From positions 27,611,268 to 27,675,267 of the forward strand of contig NC_080074.1 of assembly GCF_949987535.1 (NCBI RefSeq): a stretch of DNA of 64,000 nt, written 5' to 3'. This DNA comes from Balaenoptera acutorostrata. Its lineage: Eukaryota > Chordata > Mammalia > Artiodactyla > Balaenopteridae. The position numbers were made by a program, and so were the translations under genes. The notes beneath the pieces were generated by a model that saw nothing but the letters and a program-made list of their open reading frames with translations, did not search any database and was not told where the DNA came from. Shown in pieces: positions 23,771-35,870 of this stretch; within the stretch, counting starts at the first letter, position 1; the number at the start of each line of letters is the position of its first letter.

Positions 23771-24464
23771 TGGCCAATACAAGCACATCTCATCAAGATA
23801 TTATGTATTACATTAGAAAGCACTTTCCACTATTGGGAGAGTATTTTTCTCTAGAGTATAAAGGAAATTCCTAAAATGTTCAAGAGGATTTTGCAAACAG
23901 GGATTACTTGAAACTGTAGGACTTGAGCCTTCAACAAATGGTCCCAACACATTGGGACCTCAGGCAGGATTGGGGGGTGAGGGATGTGGAGGATACAAAG
24001 GGAAGTTGAAAGAATGTTGCAAATTCTATTTTTAAGAAGATATCCCTTTCCCAGAGCCAGCCAGCCTTCAGCTTCGAGGTTGATAGAAGCGCTCAGCATG
24101 ATGCTGGTAGATAAATGTGGGAGTGGCTATCCTCCTCTGAAACCAAGGGTGAAAATCATTTGCTTCTCTGGGAAGGTTCCTGTTTGTTTCTGTTGTCAGA
24201 ATTAACCCTGCGGCCTTTCACAGAACCAAAGAAGACACTTCTCCTGTGTGTGTGAGTATATTTTCTTACTGTTGTTGTCGTTTTAAAAATCATGTAGAAA
24301 ACTCTTACCCAAGGCTCTATCTACTTGAGCCTTCTGCATTATTAAAAGAAGTAGCATGATTATGAGAAACTATATATGCAAATGTCTTTATTTTATAAAA
24401 ACGAGGCTCCAGACTGGCTCAATGATTTTGCATGTTCTCAAACACATACCCAGCAGGTGACACT
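23771..24464. other. Unassigned intergenic DNA
   Basis: About 690 bases, nothing recognised. Confidence 0.35.
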
Positions 24465-24690
24465 TAATGCTAACAATAGCCACCATCTAAAGAGCACCCT
24501 CTGTACTGAACACTATGCCTGCCCTTTGGAGGCTCCTCCCAACAAGGTGCATATTGATATTGTTCTCAATTCAGACATGAAAGAAGGTCCAGCACCTTGT
24601 ATAAGTCACACAGCTAATGAGTGCCAGAGGCAGGATTCAAACCCAGGCCTATCTGACTCCAAAGGCTATGCTCTTCGTGAAATCACAGGC
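24465..24690 (+). mobile_element. MIR element
   Basis: AACAATAGCCACCATCTAAAG, AGTCACACAGCTAATGAGTG, GATTCAAACCCAGGCC, TATCTGACTCCAAAGGC. An open frame of 128 codons across it is accidental. Confidence 0.88.
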
Positions 24691-25034
24691 GTGGCCGTGG
24701 CTCTCTTTCAGAGGAGGAAAGGACGCAGGGAGGCTAGGCTGTTTGCTGAACATCCCCTGTGAGATCAGTGAAGCGGCCTGGCAGCATCAATAGTTCATTA
24801 AGAACTTTTATGCTGGGAACATATTTATTTTTAAAACTGCTTAATATGCTACTTCTGGGACAGAGAGAGTTGGTGATGACTTCCTTTGCCACTCAGAGCC
24901 CTAAGTGATTTGAATGGCTGCTGCCAGTCCAATCCTAGTGCCCAATGAAACCAAACTGTGGCCCCACCGCAGTGCCTGGCATGTCCCCAGACACCCTTGG
25001 AGAAGCGCTAGGGCAGGAGGCTTAACTGCAAATG
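24691..25034. other. Unassigned intergenic DNA
   Basis: About 340 bases; no gene or clear repeat. Confidence 0.3.
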
Positions 25035-25390
25035 TCTGAGGATGGGAACATCATAATAGCTAATATACCCATGTTAATTCATTTAATCCTCAAAACAGCC
25101 CTGCAAAGGGACCCTCTCAGAATCAGAGAGGTTAGGAACTTGCCCGAGGTTACACAGTAAAAGGGGCTGAGCTTTAAGCCAGGCAGGCCAGCTTTAAAAC
25201 CGGCACTTAATCACCACATGATATATAAAAGGAGATTGGGATCCTTAAAGGCTGGGTCTAGGCCTCACCGTGCCACTAACCAGCTTCACATCCTTGAGCA
25301 AATCACATACTCTTCTTAGGTCTTATTTTCTTCAATTGTGACCAAGGGGCTTCATAGGAGTCTATTATGATGATTGTCCCACGGTCAAGA
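25035..25390 (+). mobile_element. Two adjacent MIR fragments
   Basis: First copy: TTCATTTAATCCTCAAAACAGCCCTGC, AGGTTACACAGTAAAAGG. Second: CGTGCCACTAACCAGCTTCAC, CTTGAGCAAATCACATAC. Confidence 0.75.
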
Positions 25391-25559
25391 GAATAACAAA
25401 GAAAAGAGTGTGCTTCTATCTATGAGGTATTTTGGTACCATAAGTAGAGCCTGGGTATCCAGAGATGGAAAGATACTACTTTTTCCCATCATCAGCACCA
25501 CTAGTGCTTTGCATATATTATTTCTAATCCTCACAAACAAGCCTAAAAGGTAAATATGT

Positions 25560-26115
25560 GTGGTGGACATCTGTTGTTTACCTTCCTGGCACTTCTCCAT
25601 ATTCTGAAAAAAGCAACCTCCCTTCTTTTGAGGAATGCCCCTCTACCAACTCCAGCATGTACTTCTACTGCAGGTTGTCAATCACAGTAAACCACCCCAC
25701 CCTTGCCAAAGTTGATTGGTCCATGGGTCAGCATGGGATCCAAGTCAAGCCAATCAGATCCTTCTCAGAATTTTTCAAATGGAGTCATTTGAAGAGAAGC
25801 AATCTCTCTCTAGTGCAGAAGCTGTGAAATATGAGGCCATGTTTCCCTCCACTAGAAGCAGCCTTCCTTAGGAACTAAAATCTTTGCACATAGAAACAAG
25901 CAGAAAACAGAGACAGAAAGAGGTGCCCTAACAATATTGCAGATCCTGGTTCCAACTATCACCAAACTCCAGCTATATCCTACCCTTGCTGGGCTTACAG
26001 GAGATAAACCAGACAAGCCCCTCTGGTTAATTCCCATTTATGCCATTTAAGTTATTTATACCCATTTAAGTTACTTTGAGTTAGGTGTCTGTCATGTGCA
26101 ACCAAGAGTTCTGGC
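25560..26115 (+). mobile_element. LTR-like dispersed repeat
   Basis: Starts around TGGTGGACATCTG and ends AGTTACTTTGAGTTAGGTGTCTG...TGCAACCAAGAG, a shared ending also seen at about 34460-34500. Family not named. Confidence 0.5.
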
Positions 26116-26990
26116 TGGTAGAGTATTTATATTATTCTCTTTCTACTTTCTCAGTGTCAAACTGAGACTACCTGGGTGGTGAGTGTCATCCTGGGACTAG
26201 AGCCCAGTCTGTCTGACTCCAAAGCCAGGGCTCTTTCCCCCTCACCATCCTGCCTCTCCTGGCCTGATAAGACAGCCCTAGAAGACAGGGACTCCTTGCC
26301 TGATCTGGTGCAAAAGCATAACTTGAGTTGGCCAGACATTTTGACCCACCGGCCTCCTCAAGGATGTGGCTCCCAGATTCCCCTGACACTATCCAGAAGC
26401 TCCAAAGAGAAGACACTCAGAGAAGACACTGAACTTGGATATGGAAGCTTCACTGGCTGCAAAATGGGGTCGTGGAAGGGCTCTGGTGTGAAGAGGCCTT
26501 GTGGTCAGAATTAGCTGGTGGGCAGGGCAGACTTTGGACTTCAGGGACTTGCTAATGGCCAGCAACCTCTAAGAGAATGAGAATGAGCCCTACTTGACTG
26601 TAGGGGGAAACCCAGCCCATCCTATCAAAAGCATCTCATTCTCTGTTAGAGTCACCCTTCACACCCAGGCCTCCCAACTTCCAATCCAACGCTCTTCCCA
26701 CTAAGCAAAACTGCCTTTGCATTGTTAACTTTTCAGATACTGCAAAGCGTCACTTAAAGTATCACAGTGGTTGTCAGGTAGGAGAAATATTGCTTAATCA
26801 AGATCTAACTCAGAAAAGAGAAAAAGAAAGAGAATTAATTCATTGACATTTGAAGGCATTCTTGATTAAAAAAAAAAAAATCTTGTAGCGTCAATACCAA
26901 AAATATTTATTAAGCCTCTGAAGTTTCACTTAGAATTGGACCATGTCACTTACAAATTCATTCTGCTATTAAAAAGTCTGTATGCACTCC
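26116..26990. other. Mostly unassigned DNA with MIR ends
   Basis: MIR-like ends at about 26185-26240 (GTCTGTCTGACTCCAAAGCC) and 26660-26710. An A13 run lies at about 26868. No gene. Confidence 0.4.
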
Positions 26991-27140
26991 CTACATTATG
27001 CAGAGTCTCTGCTAGGTCCTGGGGGCACAGTGATCTCAGCCAGACATGCTCCCTGCCCTCATAATGCCTCAGTCTAGCAGGGGAGACAGGTGTGAAATAA
27101 ACACACACAGGTAAAATTATAATAAGCATTGAAAAGGGAG
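26990..27140 (-). mobile_element. L2 3' end fragment, antisense
   Basis: CTGCTAGGTCCTGGGGGCACAGTGATC, CTCCCTGCCCTCATAATGCC, then AAATAAACACAC. Confidence 0.7.
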
Positions 27141-28700
27141 AGGAAAAAGAGGGACCTAATCTGTGAAGGGAAGGGTTGGGGAGATGGTTATCAAGGGACT
27201 TCCAGCCTAGTTTAGATGGTATTCATGCATCTCTAGACAAACTAAGCAAAGACTTGGTCTGGTGTAAATGAAAAAGGCTAAGGGCATTTGTGGCATGGTG
27301 ATTGAAGGGCTAAGAGCATTTGTGGCACGTGTTTAGTCAAATGTTCTCAGAGAAGGAACCAACACTGTTAGAACTCCCAAGAGCTTGGAACTCCTTCAGC
27401 AAAGCCTCATCTAGAATGAAGAGCAGGCTTCCCAGAGGTCCTAAGCAGTGCTCTCTGGAGACATACTGGAGCCTGAGACAATGGAGAAATATGCACTCCT
27501 ATATATACTCATCAAAATATCCTCTAAAACATTTTGAACCAAGTGAGAAAAATTAATAAAAGCTCTGTGATCAAAAGTCATGACAATACATAAAGCCTTG
27601 CATTGCCCAATCGTTTGCACATGTTGTCAAACCTTATAAACCTTCCTGGTGGGCAATCTGAGGACCCTGGAGCCAGGAACCTAGGGGCTGACTCGACATG
27701 GCTGTTCCCATCACACAACAATACAGGCTAGTAACACAAGCAACAACAGCCAGTCTTCACTTAAAATTTTGTTATTTTTTCATCATGAATTTATTTCATA
27801 TTTATTTTTATTTTTAAATTTTTGCATTAAAATACGATTTTACTTGATTAATAAGTTTTTCAATACCCCTGTGAATTTTGCTGCCAGAAGTGGGTGCCTC
27901 ACTTGCCTTACCCTAATCCTGACCTTGGTCCTGAGTTCATCATGTAAAGACTTCAACTTGTAGCATTTCCAAAGGCAGGGATATATAACAGGTATAATTG
28001 CATGCCTTTTCCTAGGGTGTATCATTTTGATCTGGCATGAGCTTGAATAATGTCAGATGTAGACCTTCAGGAAACAGGTTTCCCTTTTGAAATTTTGTTT
28101 TCAGCACATGGCATCTCTTGAAAACTGTGATCTGGTGGGAGAAAGGGGTCACTCTTCTGCCAAGTTTTGTTGCGTGGAAGATGCTGGTGGTTGGATGGTG
28201 TCCAAAAGCAACATCTGGTTTCGATGCTACTTTTTTCTCCTTAAAATCATCTCTAGAAAATTTGCCACTTTTTATTTAAAGCTCAGGAGATAGTCCATGG
28301 CCTTAATATTGGGTTCAGTACAAGATGTTAGAACACATATTTAATTAAAGCATTTCCTTCTTATTAAGAAGATTTTGGAGGCACATTTTCTAGACTAACC
28401 AGAAGCCAGGTACAATCTGAACTAAAGAATGACATATCCCTGGTCTAGGTTCCCAGTTCTGATTGGACAACATCCAAATGTACTACCCATTGCTCAAGAA
28501 ATGTCACAGAATTCCTTGAACACAATTAAATGTGTGTTTGCTTTCAACTCTAAAGGACAGGGCACATAGGTCCTTCCCAGGTTATTGTTTTAAAAGGTGT
28601 GATGAAATCAAGTATGCACTGATGAGGTGTGGCAGTCCTAAGAAGGCTGAGCACTCCCAGCCCAGATCCCAGTGTTAGAACTTCTCAGAAAACTGGATGC
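27141..28700. other. Unassigned intergenic DNA
   Basis: About 1.56 kb with no recognised gene or repeat. Confidence 0.4.
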
Positions 28701-28848
28701 AAATGCAAAAAGTAATCAAAATAAAGCCTCATCCAGCTCCACAAAGTACTAGCTGTGTGACCTTCAGCAAGTAACTTAATCTCTCTTTTTCTCATGCGTT
28801 CAACAGATCAATTCAGGCATGACTCTTAGTTTTGTTGTGAGGTTAAAT
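28701..28848 (+). mobile_element. MIR fragment, host of the LINE-1 insertion
   Basis: TACTAGCTGTGTGACCTTCAG, AAGTAACTTAATCTCTC and TTGTTGTGAGGTTAAAT are MIR landmarks. It stops at the LINE-1 edge. Confidence 0.75.
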
Positions 28849-28859
28849 AGAAACTCTCT

Positions 28860-31368
28860 TCTCAACAAAATATTGGAAAACCGAATCCAACAACACATAA
28901 AAAAGATCATATACCACGACCAAGTGGGATTCATCCCAAGTTCACAAGGATGGTTCAACATACACAAATCAATCAATGTGGTACACCACATAAACAAAAG
29001 AAAGGATAAAAACCAAATGATCATCTCAATAGATGCAGAAAAAGCATTTGACAAAATTCAACATCCATTCATGATAAAACTCTTACCAAAGTGGGTATAG
29101 AGGGAACATATCTCAAAATAATAAAAGCTATTTATCACAAACCCATAGCCAATATAATACTCAATGGTGAAAAGTTGAAAGCCTTTCTGCTAAAATCTGA
29201 ACCAAAACAAGGATGCCCACTCTCACCACTTCTCTTCAACATAGCATTGGAAGTCCAAGCCACAGCAATCAGACAAGAAAAAGGAATAAAAGGTATCCAA
29301 ATTGGAAAGGAAGAGGTAAAACTGTCATTATATGCAGATGATATGATACTATATATAGAAAACCCTAAAGACACCACACAAAAACTACTAGAACTGATAA
29401 ATGAATTCAGCATGGCAGCAGGATACATGATTAACATACAGAAATCAGTTGCATTTCTTTCCCCAACAATGAAATATCAGAAAGGGAATGTAAAAAAAAA
29501 CCAATACCTTTTAAAATCGCAGCACAAAAAATAAAATACTTAGGAATAAACCTCACCAAGGAGCTGAAAGATTTATATGCTGAGAACTATAAAACATTTA
29601 TAAAGGAAATTGAAGATGATTCAAAGAAATGGAAAGATATCCCATCCTCTTGGACTGGAAGAATTAATATTGTTAAAATGGCCATACTACTAAAGCAATC
29701 TACAGATTTAATGCAATCCCTATCAAATTACCCATGACCTTTCTCACAGAACTAAAACAAATAATCCTAAAATTCATATGGAAACATAAAAGACCCAGAA
29801 TTTCCAAAGCAATCCTGAGGAAAAAGAACAAAGCAGGAGGCAGACTTCAGACAATGCTACAAAGCTACAGTAATCAAAACAGTGTGGTATCAGCACAAAA
29901 AAACAGATATATGGATCAATGGAACAGAATAGAGAGCCCAGAAATAAACCCACACACCTATGGTCAATTAATCTTCGACAAAGGAGGCAAGAATATACAA
30001 TGGGAAAAAGGCAGTCTCTTCAGCAAGTGGTGCTGGGAAAGTTGGACAGTCGCAAGTAAATCAATGAAGTTAGAAGACACCCTCTCACCATACACAAAAA
30101 TAAACTCAAAATGGCTTAAAGACTTAAACACAAGACTTGACACCATAAACTCCTAGAAGAGAGCATAGGCAAAACATTCCCTGACAGAAATTGTACCAAT
30201 GTTTTCTTAGGTCAGTCTCCCAAGGCAATAGAAATAAAAATGAAAATAAACAAATGGGACCTAATCAAACTTACAAGCTTTTGCACAGCAAAGGAAACCA
30301 TAAACAAAAACGAAAAGACAACCTAACCTACAGAATGGGAGAAAGTATTTGCAAACGATACGGCCGACAAGGGCTTAATTTCCAAAATATACAAACAGCT
30401 CATACAACTTGACAACAAAAAAACGAACAACCCAATCCAAAAATGGGCAGAAGACCTAAAGAGACATTTCTCCAAAGAAGATATACAGATGGCCAACAGG
30501 CACATGAAAAGATGCTCAACATCACTAATTATTAGAGAAATGCAAATCAAACTTCAGTGAGGTACCACCTTACATCAGTCAGAATGGCCATCATTAAAAA
30601 GTCTACAAATAACAAATGCTGGAGATGGTGTGGAGAAAAGGGAACCCTCCTACATGTTTAGTGGGAATGTAAGTTGGTGCAGCCACTATGGAAAACAGTA
30701 TGGAGGTTCCTCAGAAAACTAAAAATAGAATTACCATATGATCCAGCGATCCCACTCCTGGGCATATATCCAGACAAAACTATAATTCAAAAAGATACAT
30801 GCACCCCTATGTAAATAGCAGCACTATTCACGATAGCCAAGACATGGAAACAACCTAAATGTCCATCGACAGATGAATGGATAAAGAAGATGCAGTACAT
30901 ACATACAATGGAATACTACTCAGCCATAAAAAAGAACAAAATAATGCCATTTGCAGCAACATGGATGCAACTAGAGATTATCATACTAAGTGAAGTAAGT
31001 CAGAAAGAGAAAGGCAAATACCATATGATATCACTTATATGTGGAATCTAAAATATGGCACAAATGAACCTATCTATGAAACAGAATCAGGGACATAGAG
31101 AATAGACTGCTGGTTGCCAAGGGGGAGGTGGGTGGGAGAGGGCTGGATTGGGAGTTTGAGACTAGCAGATGCAAACTGGTATATACAGAATCGATAAACA
31201 ACAAGGTCCTACTGTATAGCATAGGGAACTATATTCAATATCCTGTAATAAACCATAATGGAAAAGAATATGAAAAAGAATGTATATATATATGTACAAC
31301 TGAGTCACTTTGCTGTACAGCAGTAATTAACATAACATTGTAATTCAACTATACTTCAATAAAAAATT
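28860..31368 (+). mobile_element. 5'-truncated LINE-1 (ORF2 3' half and 3' end)
   Basis: About 2.5 kb from the reverse-transcriptase domain to the 3' end. The frame shows the HIN/DAEKAFD block and the YADD catalytic motif (codons near 29330), then the ORF2 C-terminal zinc-knuckle-like region, then a 3' UTR ending CTATACTTCAATAAA. ORF2 is broken by frameshifts and stops (for example at about 29098 and 29532), so it is inactive. Phrases are close to those of the copy at 47.6-50.1 kb. An 11-base direct repeat at 28849-28859 recurs at 32150-32160, beyond the neighbouring SINE and LINE-1 fragment. Confidence 0.93.
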
Positions 31369-31685
31369 TTAGGAGCTTCCCTGGTGGCGCAGTGGTTGAG
31401 AATCTGCCTGCCAATGCAGGGGAAACGGGTTCGAGCCCTGGTCTGGGAAGATCCCACATGCCGCGGAGCAACTGGGCCCGTGAGCCACAATTACTGAGCC
31501 TGCGCGTCTGGAGCCTGTGCTCCGCAACAAGAGAGGCCGCGATAATGAGAGGCCCGCGCACCGCGATGAAGAGTGGCCCCCACTTACCACAACTAGAGAA
31601 AGCCCTCGCACAGAAATGAAGACCCAACACAGCCACAAATAAATGGATAAATAAATAAATAAATAATAAATTTTTAAAAAATTAA
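31369..31685 (+). mobile_element. CHR-type SINE at the LINE-1 3' end
   Basis: Head GCTTCCCTGGTGGCGCAGTGG, B box GGTTCGAGCCC, CG-rich body like those at 7647 and 13185, (AAAT)n tail. The TSD is unclear because both sides are A/T-rich. Confidence 0.93.
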
Positions 31686-31699
31686 AAAAAATTTTTTAA

Positions 31700-32149
31700 A
31701 TAAGAAAAAAGGATTGGTGAACTTGAAGACAGGTCAATGGAAATTAAACAAACTGAAACACAAAGGCAAAAAAGAGTGGAAAACACAACAAATTAAACAA
31801 AAACAGAACAGAGCATCCAAGAGCTATGGGACAATAAAACCCAATGGCTGGATACAGATTTCGAACACAGACTTACGGTTACCAAAGGGGAAACGTGGGG
31901 GGAGGGATAAATCAGGAGCTTGGGATGAACATACACACACTATTATATATAAGATAGATAACCAACAAGGACATGCTGTATAGCACAGGGAACACCACTC
32001 AATATTCTGTGATAACCTATATGAGAAAAGAATCTAAAAAAAGAATGAATATATATATATAACTGAATCACTCTGCTGTGCACCTGAAACTAACACAACA
32101 TTGTAAATCAACTATGCTCCAATAAAATTAAAATTTTAAAAAAAAGAAA
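31700..32149 (+). mobile_element. LINE-1 copy lacking ORF2: ORF1 piece joined to 3' end
   Basis: 31711-31835 encodes, in one broken frame, an ORF1 coiled-coil segment (ELEDRSMEIKQTE and QELWDN visible). It then passes directly into LINE-1 3'-end text (GGTTACCAAAGGGG, GGACATGCTGTATAGCACAGG, CAACTATGCTCCAATAAAA). All of ORF2 is missing. Confidence 0.8.
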
Positions 32150-32209
32150 AGAAACTCTCTGCTTGTGGCACAGACTTCTTGTGGCCTCCCATACCCATCT
32201 CCTCTTACC

Positions 32210-32580
32210 CTATAGGAATAGAAACCCCAGTTTTTGTAGCTGCCATACATGGCTGTGCAGAATAAAGACTACATTTCCCAGCTTCCTTTACAGCCAGATG
32301 TGCTCATGTGACTCACTTCTGGTCAAGGAAATATGAGCAACAACTAGTAATGGAAAGCTAAGTGCCATCCTGGACTATGAGTATAAGGGCAACACCCTAG
32401 GAATGGCAGAGCAACAAGACAGGAGGAGCTCAGATCCTTGGCTCTCATGGAGCCATCGAATCAGCTGTGGACTCATATGTCCAGACTGTTCTGTGAGTGA
32501 CGAATAAAATTCTGTCTTATTTAAGACACTGTTACTTTGGGTCTCTGTTATGGCAAATGAACATGTATCCTAACTAATAT
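32210..32580 (+). mobile_element. LTR-like dispersed repeat
   Basis: GACTACATTTCCCAGCTTCC, TTTACAGCCAGATGTGCTCATGTGAC, CTTCTGGTCAAGGAAATATGAGC, and an AATAAAATTCTG end. Same broad family as near 23450 and 50330. Confidence 0.6.
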
Positions 32581-33935
32581 CCCATGTGAAGTGTTTGGCA
32601 AGTGACGGACACATTATAAAGCATGCAGTAAATGCCAGCTAGTAAGATGATGGTGATAGTTATGAATTCTACCTCTACTACCCCTCAGAAGAGCATCGAT
32701 TAGAATAAAATGAAGAGCTACACAATTTGAAGGACATTTCCTTTTCCCCCCTTTACTCCATTCTCTGACTCAAGTGACATTCTTACAATAGACATCCACC
32801 CATGATTTTTTCATGTGGTTCCTTTTTATTAATTACAAACATGGCTGAGGGGAAGGAAAAACATTTCTAAGCTTCCACTTGAAAAGTCAAATTGTCTCAC
32901 CATATGCTTTATACTGAAAACCTCCAAGAATCAACAATTGTTAACATTTTCCATATTTGCTTCAGATGATTTTTTTTAATAAAGCATCCAGATGTGGTTG
33001 AAGCCTCTGATGTCACCCATCAAATTTCTGACAGGTAACCACCCTTCGCAAGTGGCTGAATACCTCCCCATTGTGTATTTATGTCTTAACAAGTATATGT
33101 ATCCCAAGAAATATATAGTATAGCTTTGGAAAATTTTTAATCTTACATATATTGGTTATACACTGGGTGTAACGCTTGGCAACTTGCTCATTTAGGAGAC
33201 TATGAAAAACAATACCACAACAAACAATGCCAAAACAATCATCCTTGTTAAATGTGGGGAGAGGGGTGTCATATTCTTCTCTATGCTTTATGTGTATTTA
33301 AAATACATTATAAGCACAATTTTTAAATAAAAAGTAAGGGAATTTAAAAGGACTATTCAGAAGCTGTACTGACTTACAAAATCACCAAGACCACTCAGGT
33401 TGGGGATGGGAGTAGGTAGAAGGGTTTGTTGTTTCCTAAATATTTTACCCTACATATGTGAGCAAATATATTTTTTGCTTTTAAACCCAACATGTAAAAA
33501 TTCTGAACTTACCCAGCAGATATGTGAATAGATGACTTTACAAATGTAGTCTAACTTTCTAAAATACCCACCACAGTTTTTTCTTCTTAAAACACACAAT
33601 TCACGTATGTTTGGATAGACATAACTGTATCTATAAAATTATGTCTGACAAAACTACTTCTTTACTATAGTCATTGTAATTAATTTTGATAGGCAATCAG
33701 TGAAACTCTTTCAAATATAAAATATTAGATTTGGATAAAATGAATCATTTCTTCTTGGTCTGAGGAATAAAAATGCAGATTATTGGAGTATCAATTTTAT
33801 AAAACAGGTATCTCCCCACATACGTTGTTTATGCAAGGCCTATTCATGCAAAGATAACAACTACTGCTCACATTTTCTCCCACCATGAGAGGGGTAACAG
33901 TGACAAAAATTCAGCTTTTTTTTTTTTTTTTTTTA
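32581..33935. other. Unassigned AT-rich intergenic DNA
   Basis: About 1.35 kb with no recognised gene; a T18-type run ends it at about 33917-33934. Confidence 0.4.
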
Positions 33936-34505
33936 AGAATATATGTGTTCAGAAGAGTAGAAAGAAAAGAATGTGTTTGGAAACTGAGCCTTCTTGCCCA
34001 TTTGTGCCCACCCCCTGCAAGCCAGAGCTAACAATCGGGCTTGCTGATCTGAGCTGGGCTGGGTCAGTTCCATCCTCTGACCCAGAATCTGGACTTGAGG
34101 TACAGAGTCAGGGTCTTTTAGTCTCATAAGCTAAGGAAGGAAGGGTGACGTTGTGAGTTGTGCGGCAGCCGTGCACAGAGAAGCAGATAGAGCTGGTCCA
34201 CAGACAATGAGAAGAGAAAAGAGGAGGAAGGATGGAGAAGCAGGGACAAGGGGCCATGGATCCCAGAGAGGAGGTGCCCGAGAGGACAGCCACCCTAGAG
34301 CGCAGGCATTCTTGTCTCTACCGAAGCCCCCAACACTGGTCATCCTTGGATTCCATGAGATAACCCTGTATCCTTCGACTAAAGCCCCTGTCCTATTTAT
34401 GTTATCTCATGTACGTATGTACATGTATAAATATTATCCTTCATTTATTTTTGTTTAAGCTACTTTGAAGTAGATTTCTGTTACTTGCAAGCAAAAGAGC
34501 CTTGA
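33936..34505 (+). mobile_element. Probable LTR-like dispersed repeat
   Basis: The ending TTTAAGCTACTTTGAAGTAG...TTACTTGCAAGCAAAAGAGC matches the end seen at 26050-26115. The interior is diverged. Confidence 0.45.
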
Positions 34506-35286
34506 CTCTGACAACTCCCAGTGCAGGCATTCTTCGAGGCTGCCACCCGCCACCTCACCTCACCTCACCGCATAAATAGTGAAGCTTTTATCTACTCATC
34601 TACACAATGAGGACTCATCAGGAAATGGCCAGCACCACCGTGTTTGCCCTCCGAGAGCTGTCAAATTAGAAACAAGTATATTGTCTCCATGTGGGTGTTC
34701 CCTGGACTTTTATTTGGCAACCAAACCATCACTTATTGTTTCCCAAATGCCATTTACATGACATCAGTAGACTTAAGTCAGAAATTTTCCAGGTACAGCT
34801 ACTCTGATAATGTGCTCTAGTCATCTCAGTAAACACAAGATCCTGAACTTGATTTTTCTGCTAAAGCAATCAACGAGGAACATGCAGCCACATTGCTGGT
34901 TCCACCCCTGGAGCTTGTTCATATTCTGATGGTATTATTGGCCATTTTAAGACTACGTTCTACACAACTGCTGGATGCTCTTCAAATTGTCAATTACCCC
35001 AAATAACACTGTATTGGAAAAATATCTTGGGTTTCTCTGTAAAAAGAGAACATGGTGAGAAGAACAAGGTAACTTGTAAATCCAATGGCTTTTAAAAAAT
35101 AAGAAAACGATAAGAAAAATGACATTTAATATCTCCCATAGAGACTGACATAAATCTCTTGATTTTTTAACCTGAATCCAATTATCAACTAAAGTTCATT
35201 GAGGAACCTGGACCAGATCCCATGTAATAAACATACCACCACAGATGCCATTATGGAACATGGAAAGGCAGGAATAAGAAGTGGTC
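34506..35286. other. Unassigned intergenic DNA
   Basis: No gene or family recognised. A short CACCT tandem repeat is at about 34548-34570. Confidence 0.4.
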
Positions 35287-35303
35287 AAAAATGTGAACTA
35301 TGG

Positions 35304-35647
35304 GACTTCCCTGGTGGCGCAGTGGTTAAGAATCTGCCTGCCAGTGCAGGGGACACAGGTTCGAGCCCTGGTCCGGGAAGATCCCACGGGCCGCAAAGCA
35401 ACTAAGCCCGTGAGCCACAACTACTGAGCCCGCGTGCCACAACTACTGAGTCCACGTGCCACAACTACTGAAGCCCGCGTGCCTAGAGCCTGTGCCCTGC
35501 AACAAGAGAAGCCACCGCAATGAGAAGCCACCGCGATGAGAAGCCACCGCACCGCAACGAAGAGTAGCCCCTGCTCACTGCAACTAGAGAAAAGCCCGTG
35601 TGCAGCAACGAAGACCCAACGCAGCCAAAAATAAATAAAATTTTTTA
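35304..35647 (+). mobile_element. CHR-type SINE with internal tandem units
   Basis: Head GGACTTCCCTGGTGGCGCAGTGG, B box GGTTCGAGCCC. The body repeats GCCACAACTACTGAG three times and AGAAGCCACCGC three times. A perfect 17-base TSD, aaaaatgtgaactatgg, lies at 35287-35303 and 35648-35664, which marks a recent insertion. Confidence 0.97.
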
Positions 35648-35654
35648 AAAAATG

Positions 35655-35870
35655 TGAACTATGGCATCTAGCTGGGCTGACTTGGGCTCAGGACTAGGCT
35701 CTGCTTCTGAAGGGCTGTGCGACTTGGGACAGGTGGCCTTACCTTTCTGAATCTTGGTTTTCCCATTTGGAAAATAGGGATAATAACAATGACTACCCCG
35801 TGTGAGAATGCAACAAGATAATGCATATAGAGCACTTAGCACAACACCTGCACACAGTAACCCCAGAAAA
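35655..35870 (+). mobile_element. MIR element
   Basis: GCTGACTTGGGCTCAGGACT, TGTGCGACTTGGGACAGGTGG, AAAATAGGGATAATAACAATG, GATAATGCATATAGAGCACTTAGC. Confidence 0.85.

Noticed and set aside
35420..35560. CRISPR-like spaced repeats
   Set aside because: The repeated units are internal SINE expansions without unique spacers, in a mammalian genome.
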